The position numbers were made by a program, and so were the translations under genes. From Phialocephala subalpina (lineage: Eukaryota > Ascomycota > Leotiomycetes > Helotiales > Mollisiaceae), in NCBI GenBank assembly GCA_900073065.1, contig FJOG01000014.1, positions 1,290,803 through 1,354,802 of the forward strand: a stretch of 64,000 nucleotides of DNA, given 5' to 3'. The notes under the pieces were generated by a model. The model had not been told where the DNA came from. It saw only the letters and a program-made list of their open reading frames with translations, and did no database searches. Shown piece by piece: positions 1 through 11,468 of the stretch; the first letter of the stretch is position 1; every line of letters begins with the position of its first letter.

Positions 1-297
1 TAATAGTAGACTGGTCATGTGTCTGGTGACGATGAGGGGAAATTCCAACGCGTCAGTTTTAGCTTTTGGCGCTGTTCCTCCGCCAATCACCAGTTTCTCG
101 TTCCTGGCGCTATCCTGGAGAAGCATGGAAGCCCAGGATGACCCATCGAGGCGCGAGTCAGACTAGATGCTATTGGAGGTTAACCTCCTTAATCAGCGAA
201 ACTTACTCGTAACTTACTCGTATACTACAGTAAAGGCCCCAAAATAAAACACACCATTTGCGCTCTGCTCGAGGCTCGAGCCTTGTGAGTTGTGATG

Positions 298-799
298 GAG
301 TTTAAAAAACTTCGCAACGCTATCAGTAGTCCTTTTCTCCGACACGCAAATCTTGGTGGGGCCAGTAATCCTGTCTCCTCACCGCTGCATTGTTGATGGA
401 GTTACTTTCTTACAGGGCGCAACAATCGTTCATTTTATGTCTAAGCTTCTCGGATTCCTCTAAACTGGATCAAGTAACGACCAGAAGATTTTCAAGGTTT
501 CATTGGTTAAAACCCCTTGTTCTCATCGAATATTCGAGAGCCGCACAGAGTTTAAAAAACTTCGCAACGCTATCAGTAGTCCTTTTCTCCGACACGCAAA
601 TCTTGGTGGGGCCAGTAATCCTGTCTCCTCACCGCTGCATTGTTGATGGAGTTACTTTCTTACAGGGCGCAACAATCGTTCATTTTATGTCTAAGCTTCT
701 CGGATTCCTCTAAACTGGATCAAGTAACGACCAGAAGATTTTCAAGGTTTCATTGGTTAAAACCCCTTGTTCTCATCGAATATTCGAGAGCCGCACAGA
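298..799. repeat. Perfect 250-bp tandem duplication
   Basis: Bases 298-547 are repeated without a mismatch at 548-797, and the match runs two bases further before it breaks at 800 against 550. Each unit starts with GAGTTTAAAAAACTTCGC and ends at CCGCACA. No recognisable protein is encoded; each copy carries the same short, unconvincing open frame. Perfect identity implies a very recent duplication, or an assembly artefact. Confidence 0.97.
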
Positions 800-3082
800 A
801 GAACGAACCGCGCCAATCAATTCATCAGCTCCCACCAGTTTTTGTTCTGCCAAGGGCGGTGAGTGCACTTCTTACCCCCGGCACCTCCGTAGATCACAGT
901 AATCCGTTTTGATGCCATTTTCGAGCAATCGCCGGGCAATACTGATCTTGATCCCAATCCACGGTAATCTCCTTTTTCTCCATAGCCCCCTGAGGCTTGA
1001 CTGTTCGAGCCTTTGATTTTTTTTTTCACTATAACTTTGAGAGTTTAGACCCAAAACGGTCGCCAGCGCCAGGAAAGGTGGTCCCCAAGAAGTTTCCCCG
1101 AGGCTGTACATAGTAAAATTCATCAACCCCTCACCGAAACTCAAATTATTACACTCATCCGACAAGTGCCCTTCTTCACCGCAAAGTTTAGCCTTGCTCC
1201 AAGCTCGAATGTCACGATGTGACCGCTCTTCCGCAAGCTGTCGATCATATCATGCGAGGAAGCTGCGACAAAGAGGATTTACGGGACACTCATCGACCTG
1301 GAAAAATTACGGAGGGTTCAGCCAGGCTGAGAACCATGGGCTATGCCCGTATCGTCAAGTGTCAACAATACTGTATGCTTGAGTGATGAATTGTTGCGTA
1401 CATCATCCAGTCGCGGTGGGAAGTTCCGAGAGACCTTTCAGGAAGTTGAAACTGAAGAGGGTTCGAGAGCCTGTTGTATCGGCGCCTTGGTCTGAGTTGC
1501 GACGCAATCATGCGCATGCAATGACAAGATGCAGATCATAAAAGTGAGGCGGCCGAGTTGACCATGTCGGGATATTAGGGCAAAGCTCTGGGAAGCGAAG
1601 CGGTGGGGCTGAAGTGGTGATCAATAACCCCTGCAAGGCAGAAGGAAATCAGGCCACTTTCCACTTCCCTTCAAGGAAATCCTTCCCAAATCCCCCGCCT
1701 CCAGGTTCCAGGAACTGCTCGAATCTCGATCTTGATTGTGAGCATGACCCAGCTTTCAGATGCTGGAAAATTCGACTTGTCACGTCGCACTACCCGTTCC
1801 TTTCCTCGGCCTCGATTCCCGAGCAGCATCGGCACGATCTGTTGATCCCAGAACACGGGTTCGGCAGCTCGCCTCTGGTGCATGCCGGCTTCACGATTGC
1901 CTTGCATGAGTGGAAAGAATTCTCCGTTTTGGAAGACCCGTTCGTGAGATTCTGCAATTTCAATTCTGCGCACCTGACTTCGGCAGACTCTGTAGATCAT
2001 TTTGAATTGCCTGAACCCTTCTCAACGAATGGCGGCCCTCCAACCCATGCTCAACCAACGGCTCTGCTGCAAACAGAACATGGTGTTGTCTGCTCGGACC
2101 TTCCCACGTGGCGAGACCCCGGTGAAGAATAATTAACTTTTGATAACGGCGACCTGAAAAGACGTACGTACAAAGTACAGTACCAATGAAGTCAGGGAAA
2201 AGCTGTGCGGTACTCAAAGAGTGGACGGATTGAATTGCCAACCTGTTGAAGCACCTGCTGACTTCGGCTCGTTACCGATCGCAAATGTCCGTTCTCGATT
2301 TCTCAAGCGCGTGGGGTCTAGCCATGTTCTGGAAGGGTTCGTATCAGACCCCTGAGGTTTAATCAAGCCAGTCAGCAGAGCGGGAGCGCGGTACGCTTAC
2401 CAGAGCATTTGAAAGCAGAATATTGAAGCCACAGCCGTGTTGGCAAGTGTTCATGACTGTCGAGTTGTCTAGCTGTTGAATTTCGTATGATAGGATCCTC
2501 CAAGAGAAGACTCTGCCACCTGACAGTAATGTACCATTGCAGTGTGCCATCTCACTATCAATGATGAGTTCTCCACTTTAGGCACGAATAATGGTCATAA
2601 GCCATTTAAGATGACGACCTGCCGTGTAACATCAGAAATGGCCATAAACAGGGGGAAACTCGCTCATCACTAACATTATCAAAGTCGTACTTGCTCCCTG
2701 CCAAATTCGAAAGGTAAGCTGTGCTTGCCTTGCCTTGAGAATGGATGTTCAATCGCCATGGAAAGTCTAGAGAGGGTAAAAGTTGCGAGCTGTGCCAAAT
2801 TCCCAACCGACCCCTTGGAAATCCGTGATAATGAGAGCTGTCGAGGTATTGGTCCAATGTCTGTCCCGGCCAAGCGCGCTGCTGCAGCCATATCCTGAAT
2901 TGTGTGAAAGTATTTTTGGGTCCCACGTTTACTCCAAACAATCCGCCTGGTGGACAACCTTCTGCATCGCGCATGCAGCTTCGAGGAGGCTCAAGTCGCT
3001 GAATTCGTGGTCGCCAAGCAATGGCAGCAGTTCTAAACCGTAATTTTCTGGTGGTGGAGAGTAATTAGACTTTCTAGCTTAT
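800..3082. other. Unassigned region, no recognisable gene
   Basis: Open frames on both strands overlap and none resembles a known family. The longest (1614-2132, plus) starts with GTG and looks fortuitous. A minus frame at 2606-2974 starts with a true ATG and encodes 122 residues of unknown character. I saw no tRNA- or rRNA-like sequence here. Confidence 0.5.
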
Positions 3083-3736
3083 CTAGTTGACACTATCAAT
3101 AGATTCGATACGTCTTTTTTTGGACTGCCTCCCTTTTTGGTTGTCCCGATGGCCATCCGTTGTTGAGATTGGTTGTGGTACGATCCTTCTCTCCCCTTCC
3201 GTAAAGACTAGGTCTCCCGTCTCCCCTAATGTATTCAGGGCGGCTTCTTCCATCAAAACACCAAGGGCTATCAACGCTGTCTCATCCAAGCTCTGCCAGT
3301 CATCTAGGCCACCGTCCGAGGTTGCGCATGCATAGAAATCGGATGTATAGCAATGCAAAGCCTTCAGGAGGTCAGATTCTGGCAAGTCGGTAACAGAGTT
3401 CTTTTCGTTTGAGAAATAGATGTCGGATTCGGCATATCTAGTAGGAGCGTATTTAGTTCGGAATAGTACTGATTCTGGAGGGAGTGCAACGGTCGAAGAT
3501 GACGCGGTATCACGGGTAGAGGAGACTGCCGATTGTTTTGGTATGAATCCTCCAACTGAGATTCTACCTGCTGATTGTTAATGGATGTCGACAGAGGGGA
3601 CTGAGGGGTAAATACCTGCAACAGCATCGTACACAGAAGGATGCCTACGGCCTATCATCCTTTGCTCTGGGATGGCATCGTCAAGTGAAGACTTGGGGAC
3701 AATGAATGCGCCTTGTAGAAGAGCTTTGGAAGTCAT
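3083..3736 (-). CDS. Conserved fungal protein of unknown function, probably nuclear
   Basis: Two exons, complement(join(3083..3570,3616..3736)), give 202 residues. The 45-nt intron has donor GTATTT, branch ATTAAC and acceptor AATCAG; an NAGNAG-type alternative acceptor lies 3 nt further on. The ATG at 3736 was chosen because the frame further upstream has no ATG. The conserved-looking core is in the second half, around LPESDLLKALHCYTSDFY, followed by DETALIALGVLMEEAA and GETGDLVF. The C-terminus is basic (KKRRIES), which would suit a nuclear protein. I associate this core with fungal-specific unannotated proteins but cannot name a domain. It is divergent from the CSA-like gene, 188 bp away, so they may share a promoter. 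Confidence 0.75.
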
Positions 3737-3924
3737 GTCGTTGGATTTGTATCTTGCATGTGTGCTGTTCGCGCAAAAGCAATGTGCAGAACGCCTACAA
3801 TAACTTTTTAGTGGGGTTCGCCCGCGTCTTACCAAAAGCTTCAGCCTTAAGCTTCAGACTTCAATCACTTTTAACCATCACCTTTCATGCGACAGCAACA
3901 CATAACCTCTGAGGCTGCAGATGT
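3737..3924. promoter_or_regulatory. Short divergent intergenic region, putative shared promoter
   Basis: The 188 bp between two divergent start codons must hold both 5' leaders and promoters. A short upstream ATG at 3921 overlaps the chosen WD40 start in another frame and stops after seven codons. I see no clear TATA box. Confidence 0.5.
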
Positions 3925-5415
3925 ATGAATCAACTGATATTTGATCGATCAACGGGCGACTTGGGCCCTAAAGCCTTTGCCCGCATTCAAACCTCCCATT
4001 TGATTCATACCATTCAGCTTGCTCCCAGGCTGCGATTCAATGGCGGCGAGAAAGAAATCCTACCGGTAGATGATGAGGGAAAAGGCCCTGCGTCATCAAC
4101 AGCCAGCGAGGACAAGATATGGTCTCATCAGGCTGGTGCAAATGCTTTGGCCATCGACATTGAAACCAGATTGTAAAGCTCCCTCCAGCATCTGTAGATG
4201 CCGCTGACGGTCATAGTCTTGTCTCAGGAGGCGCAGATTCCTCAATCCGACTATGGGACTTGGATGACAATGACTCAGGTAGTAAGCACACCTTCAAGCC
4301 AAGAGCTGCAGTTTCGAGGTCAGAATAATCCCAAGTCCGTGTATTGATCGCATGCTAACGGACATAGGACTTCTTCAGCACATAAGTTCGGGATAACTCA
4401 CCTTACCTTTTATCCATTTGACTCCGAAGCATTCCTCTCCTCCTCTTACGATCATCATCTGAAATTATATGGGACCGAAACACTGCAAGTCTCTGCCGAT
4501 TTCGACCTCAATAGTATTGTCTACACACATGCGCTATCACCAATCGCGGATCATTTGTTAGTGGCTTGCGCAACGCAACATCCAGCCGTTAGACTAGTTG
4601 ATCTTCGGTCAGGTTCGAGCACACACTCATTGACAGGTCATCATGGCGCTCTTCTTTCCATGGCTTGGAGCCCTACACTAGAACATATTTTGGCTAGCGG
4701 GGGCATTGATGGAACTGTTCGTCTTTGGGACATTCGAAAAAGCTCGGGTTCGTTGGGAGTATTGGATATGGAAGACTCCACGGGAATAACTGGTACGGAT
4801 GGACTTGGTCGGAGTGCCCGTGCTCGAGATTCTGGGAAGGCACATTCTGGAGCCGTGAATGGCATTACATGGACTGATGACGGGTCGTTCATCATTACAG
4901 CTGGACATGATGAACGAGTCAGAGTCTGGGATTCGGCGACTGGTGCGAATAGGCTCGCAAGTTTTGGCCCAACGCTAAAGAACGGACATTTATCAAGTCT
5001 TCCATTGGTTGCAACCCCGACGGCATTGACCCCCCCAGGAGAAGAGCTTCTCTTCTTCCCGAACGAGAAAGAGTTGCTCGTATTCGAGTTGCATGAAGGG
5101 AGACTTCTCAAACGATTAAAAGTTCCAGGCCCTAACACCGCGGCTGTCCGATCGAGAACTGGAGAACGAAACATCAAAAATCGAATCACGGACCTACTTT
5201 GGAGAGGCCAGGCTGGTGGCATGTATTCGGCACATACAGACGGGCAGATCAGGGCTTGGGTTCCCAGAACGATTGAGGATGAGATCCTTGACCGAGAAGA
5301 AGAGGAAGAGAGCGCCAGACGAGATGACGATGAGAATGAAGGCTCCAAGCGTAAACGGCAAGTGCTAGACGACGTTTTTAAAAATCTGACAAGACAAAAG
5401 ATTACGTTCGGGTGA
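3925..5415 (+). CDS. ERCC8: CSA/ERCC8 (Rad28-like) WD40 repeat protein
   Basis: Three exons, join(3925..4172,4217..4318,4368..5415), encode 465 residues. Introns are 44 nt (GTAAAG...CATAG, branch GCTGAC) and 49 nt (branch GCTAAC); both are needed to keep frame. The N-terminus (MNQLIFDRSTGDLGPKAF) and the phrase HQAGANALAID followed by FLVSGGADSSIRLWD at about residues 83-97 match the start of the CSA propeller. Further WD repeats include ASGGIDGTVRLWD (about 226-238) and TAGHDERVRVWD. The C-terminal tail is acidic-basic and ends near VFKNLTRQKITF, as in fungal relatives. CSA proteins are substrate receptors of a CUL4-DDB1 ubiquitin ligase in transcription-coupled nucleotide excision repair; that role is inferred from the family. 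The gene converges on the MFS gene 91 bp downstream. Confidence 0.9.
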
Positions 5416-5506
5416 AATCATTGGGTATTATTCTATATGCGTCTGCATTATTGTCCACTGCAACTATGGACTTTTTGTGAGAATTGTTGGCAACTCTGTT
5501 TCCACA

Positions 5507-7164
5507 TCAAACAATGTGCTTCTCCTTTTTGTCGACAACCACCGGTGTTTCTTTCTCGCTTTTCTCTTCCATGTCCTCAATCTCATGCTGCATATCTCTC
5601 TTCGCTCTTCTCTTTTCATCAATCACATCCCTCCATCTCTTTCCCCAAGTAACAGCTGACAGCGTAGCCAAGGCACTCACTACCAAGAATCCCGCACTTA
5701 TAGTCGAAAACCATCCGACTCCTATCTTCTCTATAGCTGGCAGCACAAACGCGCTTCCCAACGCGGCAAAGAGATATCGAATCATATAATTCCCCGCAAT
5801 AACCTCTGCAGAATGGCTCTGCATAACATCCAGGCAATAGGTGTTCAAGCTGGGAAAGCAAAAGAGTTGCGCCACGCCTTGACAGAACATCATAATGACC
5901 GGCAACGCAATACCTCCGACTCTTTTCTCGACAGACCATCCGTATATCAGCATTGCCCCTGGAATCGCAATCCCAAGGAATGGTACCGCAGACCGCAATC
6001 GATCTTCAGGTACACGGACACCTCCTCGTTTGGCGGTCCAGGAGACAGTGATATAGTCTGCATATCTGCCTCCAAAGAACGTCCCTAGTATATACCCACA
6101 CCCAGGCGCGAGGTAAAACAGTCCACTCTGTATCGGACTCGTGAGTTTGAAGCGCGGATTCAACACGTATCGAATAGGCGTGAGCAGGGAATACATATTC
6201 CAAACCAGACTCGAGGAAGCAAGCGCAACCATGATCAGATTCGGATATTTGTATAACCTAACCACTCTCCACGGATTCAGCATCCCCCACATGACTTTCG
6301 CTTTTGCCTTCCATGGAAGCCCAGCGAGATCGTCTTTCTTCATATGGTGCGCTGTCTCTGGCAGCAAGAACCAGGCTCCGATGAGAGCTACACCCGCAAG
6401 CGCCGTCTGTAGATAAAAGATCACACGCCAGGACTTGAAGGTGACGATGATACCACCAATGAAAGGACCAAATGCAGGACCAATCAGTGTCCCGGAGAGG
6501 AACCAACCCATCGCTGTAGCGCGTTCCTGGGGACGGTATATATCTCCGATACAAGAAGCTCCGACGTTGAGGAAAGATGTTCCTTCGAACGCAGTGAGGA
6601 TTCGGAAGACGTAGTAGGAGGCGAGGTTTGGGGAGAGAGCGGTGCCGAGTGAGCAACAACAGAAGAGGAAGGCTGTTATTAGACAGATCTGTTTGATGGG
6701 TAAGTGCTGCAGAGGTGGGGGACTTTGAAAAGAAGTTATCATACCCATCTTCGGCCGTATACTTGACTTAGGGGTCCCCAAAAGCAGGGTGATACGCCCA
6801 TGAAGAGCATGTATAGGGCATTGCTCAAGTTGATGATTGTACCAGTGCTGTTGTATGTTGCTGCTACTTCTGGTACAGCTGCCAAGATTGTGGTCGAGGA
6901 AATTGGTGCTAGGAAAGAGCAATATGACAAGAGAGCCACGATAACCAATTTTCTTGATGGCTTGATACGGTCATAGACCTCGTCGGGAACCTCTACATAA
7001 GAGGAGTAGTGTTGCATGGGCGCATCGTGCGTCGAGATATGGGATTGGAGTTGAGTGAGATCGGGACGCTCATCAGATGTGCTCACAGATCGAATGGATA
7101 CATCATCTTGAGGGTTTTCTTGAGAGGCTCTTTCAGAGCGGTCTTCATGGTGGTTCTGAGACAT
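5507..7164 (-). CDS. MFS transporter, DHA1 drug:H+ antiporter type
   Basis: Two exons, complement(join(5507..6688,6745..7164)), give 533 residues; the 56-nt intron (GTATGA...AACAG) interrupts directly after GRRW. The N-terminal ~70 residues are hydrophilic and Ser/Asp rich, as in fungal DHA1 exporters. The family signatures are visible: WGPLSQVYGRRW (motif A, loop 2-3) and SGTLIGPAFGPFIGG (antiporter motif C, TM5). About twelve hydrophobic segments follow, split by a central cytosolic loop (LPETAHHMKKDD...). The C-terminus is a charged cytosolic tail rich in E/K. The closest general resemblance is to Qdr/Aqr-like plasma-membrane exporters of drugs and weak acids; the substrate cannot be told from sequence. 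Confidence 0.9.
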
Positions 7165-10100
7165 GATGAAGGAGTAAAATCAATTCAGATCTCTGAGGTA
7201 CAGTGTCATGATATGGTGAAAACGAGTGGCAATTGAAGACTTCCTCCAGGAGTATGAAAGGCCACGACTGAACAATTCCTAGCGGATCAGTTTCAAAATG
7301 TTTGAATGTGATCGCAGAGGAGATTGATGAAGATATAACAGAGGAAAAGAATGAGTCAAATCCCTCAGAATCACATCGTCGCCGCCGACTATCGGCCATT
7401 TGGAGGACTTCAGGACCTTTTTGTGGTCCTGCGATTGAAAAAGGAAAAGCTTAATCTTCGGAACGCCGCCGAATTCAAGCTTATTTGCACAAGAGATCTG
7501 CTCTGATTTGCTGACTGATGTTGGCTTGCCTCTTTTGTAAAGGTGGTGAGCACCGTTGAGATGGTCGGTGCCGTATACCCGAGCAATTCCCTTCGCCACG
7601 TCGTGACGCTGGCCGATGTGGAGAGAAAGACCTTTCATCTTCGCGATTAGATTTTCACGCGCGCTTGAAAAACTTGAGAAGCGCAAGCACCACTTGTTAT
7701 TGTTTTTCTCATGCTCTCGTATTAGAGTTTATATATCGGTGGTTAAATTGAGATTTTGAATTTAGAATTCCGGCGCTGATCAAACGGGGGGAAACGTGCT
7801 GGTTTGAGGTGATGACGGTTGACTCTTTTGGTGATCCACCCGCATGAAATGCAAGCAAGACTTCACAATGCATATATGCATGGGATATCGATTTGCACGA
7901 ATAGCAGAGGAATCAAATGCACCTTTCATGTGAAGTCTCTATGGAGTGTGCATCCACCAGAGTCTGGCCCAAGTTGGGAGTTTACGCTCAGAGAGATTCC
8001 CAAACAAGATCTCCAAGTAGGTTATCTGGTTGCTCCTCAAGTCAATTCCATCCTCTTAGTCAATCATGGCACTACTTTTGTCCCGAGTGTTGTTGAAGTC
8101 GCTAAGATGTTGATACAGTGTGCTCTTAAAGCAACATTATGCATTAAGAATTTCTACCTCTGCGCTTTCGATATTCGCCTACCTAAGATCGAGAGTGGGA
8201 CTTCGAAGCTGAACCAGGTAAAGCAAACCATGGTTGTCGCAACTTGTGAGCTTCATAATGTTCCCCATAAACCCGTTACATTACCTCGCTATTGGTCTTG
8301 AGCTTGTCAAGTTGCTAGTCACCATGTAACGAAACATGAACTTGGGATGGCATACTTGAACCACATTCCTGGTTGTAGAGAGAAAACATTATCGTAATGT
8401 CTGCCACCTGAAAGGTTGAACTTCAACAGTGGTTTGAGTGGGTCGTCACGTGCGTGTGATTTGCGGACAATGTCAGATATACTGTGTGTGTAAAGCATAG
8501 TAAACATCATTATCCTTTCTATTGATGAAGTTTAGAATTTACAGGTGACGTCCATTAGGAGCTCATGAACAAGTTTGCCATTTGAGTAGCGCTGTAGGAC
8601 ATCAAAGTCATTTACTCTCCAAGGTGTATAAAAGTCAACTTTCAAGGTGTCAAGTACCTTTATATACCTGGTTGAGGAACTAGAAATAAAATCATATTCA
8701 GTTTCGAGATGGCTCGTGGTGTTCAAAGAAAGTGACGCGCAAGGTACTAGACTGTTAAGGACATTCATCTGGACTTGATTGCAAGGAGTAATCGAGTAGA
8801 AAGAAAAATTCCATCACCTGCTGTTCCAGCTCTGGTTCCAGGTCAATTCTAAGGGAAGGACAATTGCATGTCGCGCACTGTGTCGCTAAAAGTGCACATT
8901 GGAGAGACGGCACTTTCGGTCAAAAATCAAGCTCATTAGGAAAAGGGGGTAGCGAGGGTCAAGCGAGGAGGGGCTGATGATATCTGACACGGTCAGCTGC
9001 ACCTTTGCTCCATGCTCGCACAACGAAAATCCAGTCGTGGACCGGGCGTCGCTAAACTGCGTCTTGTCGGAGGATGTTCCAAAAGCCGAGATCGCTGCAT
9101 TTGGAATCTGGGAAAGCCTCTCCCACATGCAGCTTGTTCCTGCATTTTTGAACCCCATGGTCAGTGCAAGGGCCAAGGTACACATGTGCCACTTAAGCCA
9201 ATGCTGCAGGAATTGACAAGGTAACAAGTACAGTAGCATCAATGCAGCCATCGTACGATAATGATGAACTATGGCTGGACCTTTTCGATGATCCTCTTGT
9301 TGCTACCGGTTAAGACGCCATGTCTCGTCCTGCCCATGCTCGCAATCGATTGCCCTACTCGAGCGTATCTCACGCTAAAAGCAAATACAATAAATCTCCG
9401 GTAAACTAATAGACCAGGGCAGTCAAAGCTCGTAAGTTAATCCAGACTACTGAACGCTATCAGCAAGAATCCGAAGTAGGAAAATTCAAAGAAGAAATTC
9501 CCCTAACCCTTGTCTTCACTCCGATCCCAATCAAGAAACTTCCAAAATCCGTGCTCCTGAAAGATCTCGCGCAGTAGAGCGCAGATTGTAGATTGTGCAA
9601 GTCGCCATTAGCTCGCGATCAATAGTGGCTTGAGTGGGGACCCTATAGCCATCAGCTCCTCCCCTCTCAGCCTCGTCGTCCAGAGGAAGAAAATACAAGC
9701 GATCCACCACTAAATTCGGGAACCAGTTGCAGTCCGGGGAGAAGTTCCCGCGAGCTCCCGGCGATCACTAGTCGAACGTTGAACCCATCCGCTGCTGAAT
9801 CCAAATCAACGGTCCCTAGCAAAAAAGAAATTTGAATTTGGGGATGCAAAAGACCTCGAGGTTTCTCAGGTCCAGAACCAAGGCAATGGGCATGCATCCC
9901 AGATCAGATCAATTCAAAATCGATCAAGCATTGGCCAGCTCGAATCACCAGCCAGGTTGCTGGGACGTAGCTCAACGCCCATCGCCACCAAATGCGGGCA
10001 GGGGCATGACACTCCCCAGTTCCCCGAAAACCTTAAATCGCGGAGTGGGATCTCTCAATCCGAAATGTTCGCGATGCTAGCGTCATTTGATACGCTGGGA

Positions 10101-11468
10101 TTCCTCCTTCCCAGAACCTTCCAATGAAAACACAAAGTGGCAATCGCGGAAGTCCTCCTTCCATTCATCTCCCAGACTTAAAGGATTCAGGGCCCCACCG
10201 AGCCCTAATCCGGAAATTTGAACAATGGCGCGGCTGAACAGTTTCCAAGGCAGAATTCGTACTCATTTTGACCTGAACAACAGAATAGGATTGGCCAGCA
10301 AAAAGGACAACGGTCTGACAGTTCTGTCTGTTCTCGGTAAGCGCTTGCTTGGACTCAACTAGATGACCCCTGGGAAACTTTCTTGCCTTACTATGACGAA
10401 GGATAGGTATAATAGCTTCTTAATCTTCAAAGCTACGGAGAATATTCGAAGCAGAACGAGATGAATCAGATGATTGGGCTACAGGAGAAAAAAGGGGAAC
10501 TTCAGTGCGACGGCGCATTGCCCCTGAAGCGTGCCTTTCCCGTCACAGCGAAAATTCCTTCTTCAGGAACGCATTGCGTCTCTGCCCTCTCTTGCGCACC
10601 CACCACGGAGGACCAAAACCCAATATGCCTCGCGGGACCACCTCCGGATTCTTGGAATCTCTAGGGTCTCAGCTTTTCGTTTTCGTTTTCGTTTTCGTGT
10701 TCCTCGTGTCAACGACTGGGAGAAGCCCACGAGGATTCTGGGTCGGCTATTTCTGCCATCATTCACTCTTTCCCACATCATCCAGACCCCAACCTTTCCG
10801 ATAGGGTTTCAGAACGATGTGACACTACAAGTTCTAATCTTCCAAAGTCTCCTCAGTCGCAACGGATTCATTGCCGGCAGCATCGTGATGCAGGTGAGCC
10901 GCCGATGGGAACTTGGACCACGACATCGTCGATCATTCGGCGCATTGGCCATGTGAGCGTTGGTGGTCGCCAAGGTCAGGCAGAGGTTTCTAGACCCATT
11001 TGTGATATTTCCTAATAGACAAAGGGTGGTCAGATGGGCGTTGGACGAGTCAGGAGGGAGCTTGGCTGATGAAATCTTACAATATATCTTTTCCCCTTAT
11101 CCATCATCTCGGTCTTTGGATGAGAACCCGGACTGTGAAGTTATGAACCCTTCCTCGTCTTTGTTCTCGACTTTGGCATTGCGTGGCCTCGAACATCCGT
11201 CCGAATGTTTGGGAAGAGCGAGAAGACGACAGAACCAAGCGATCCGTCTCTCTCATTTTCAAGTCTCCTTCCTGAGGCCAGCTGTTGTTCTGTTTGCAAT
11301 CTGATTTTCACCAATGTCTTCATCGTTTCAAATTCTGATGTTCACACATCTGCTCCCGGCCAAATCGTATTCCGTTTCGCATTCGGAGGAAACGACTCGA
11401 GCTCGATACCATCATCCTCGCTTTGGGATCTGCTCCATCTTCAAACACACAGTTAGCCCAAATGTATT
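7165..11468. other. Long unassigned region (4.3 kb)
   Basis: There is no recognisable gene. The best open frame (7819-8301, plus, 160 codons from TTG, about 150 from the first ATG) has no known motif and sits in AT-rich sequence. Plus-strand frames at 10461-10956 translate a (TTTTCG)n tract and look fortuitous. Part of this DNA must be promoter for the MFS gene (7165 upward) and 3' flank of the 7-TM gene. Confidence 0.5.
10674..10697. repeat. (TTTTCG)4 microsatellite
   Basis: Four exact copies of the hexamer TTTTCG follow one another, with a degenerate fifth (TGTTCC) after them. No gene is associated. Confidence 0.9.

Noticed and set aside
390..912. Two near-identical short plus-strand open frames
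   Set aside because: They are one frame copied by the 250-bp duplication, start with non-ATG codons or short frames, and match no family.
1614..2132. 172-codon plus-strand ORF
   Set aside because: GTG start, no recognisable motif, and overlapping minus frames of similar quality.
4165..4220. Apparent frameshift in the CSA-like gene
   Set aside because: A 44-nt intron with donor GTAAAG, branch GCTGAC and acceptor CATAG restores the frame exactly (ETRF-LVSGG).
7819..8301. 160-codon plus-strand ORF
   Set aside because: TTG start, no domain, signal or homology that I recognise; AT-rich flanks. Could be real but is not supported.
10461..10956. Overlapping plus-strand ORFs near the TTTTCG repeat
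   Set aside because: The frames translate the microsatellite (FRFRFRFR, FVFVFVF) in each phase, which marks them as fortuitous.
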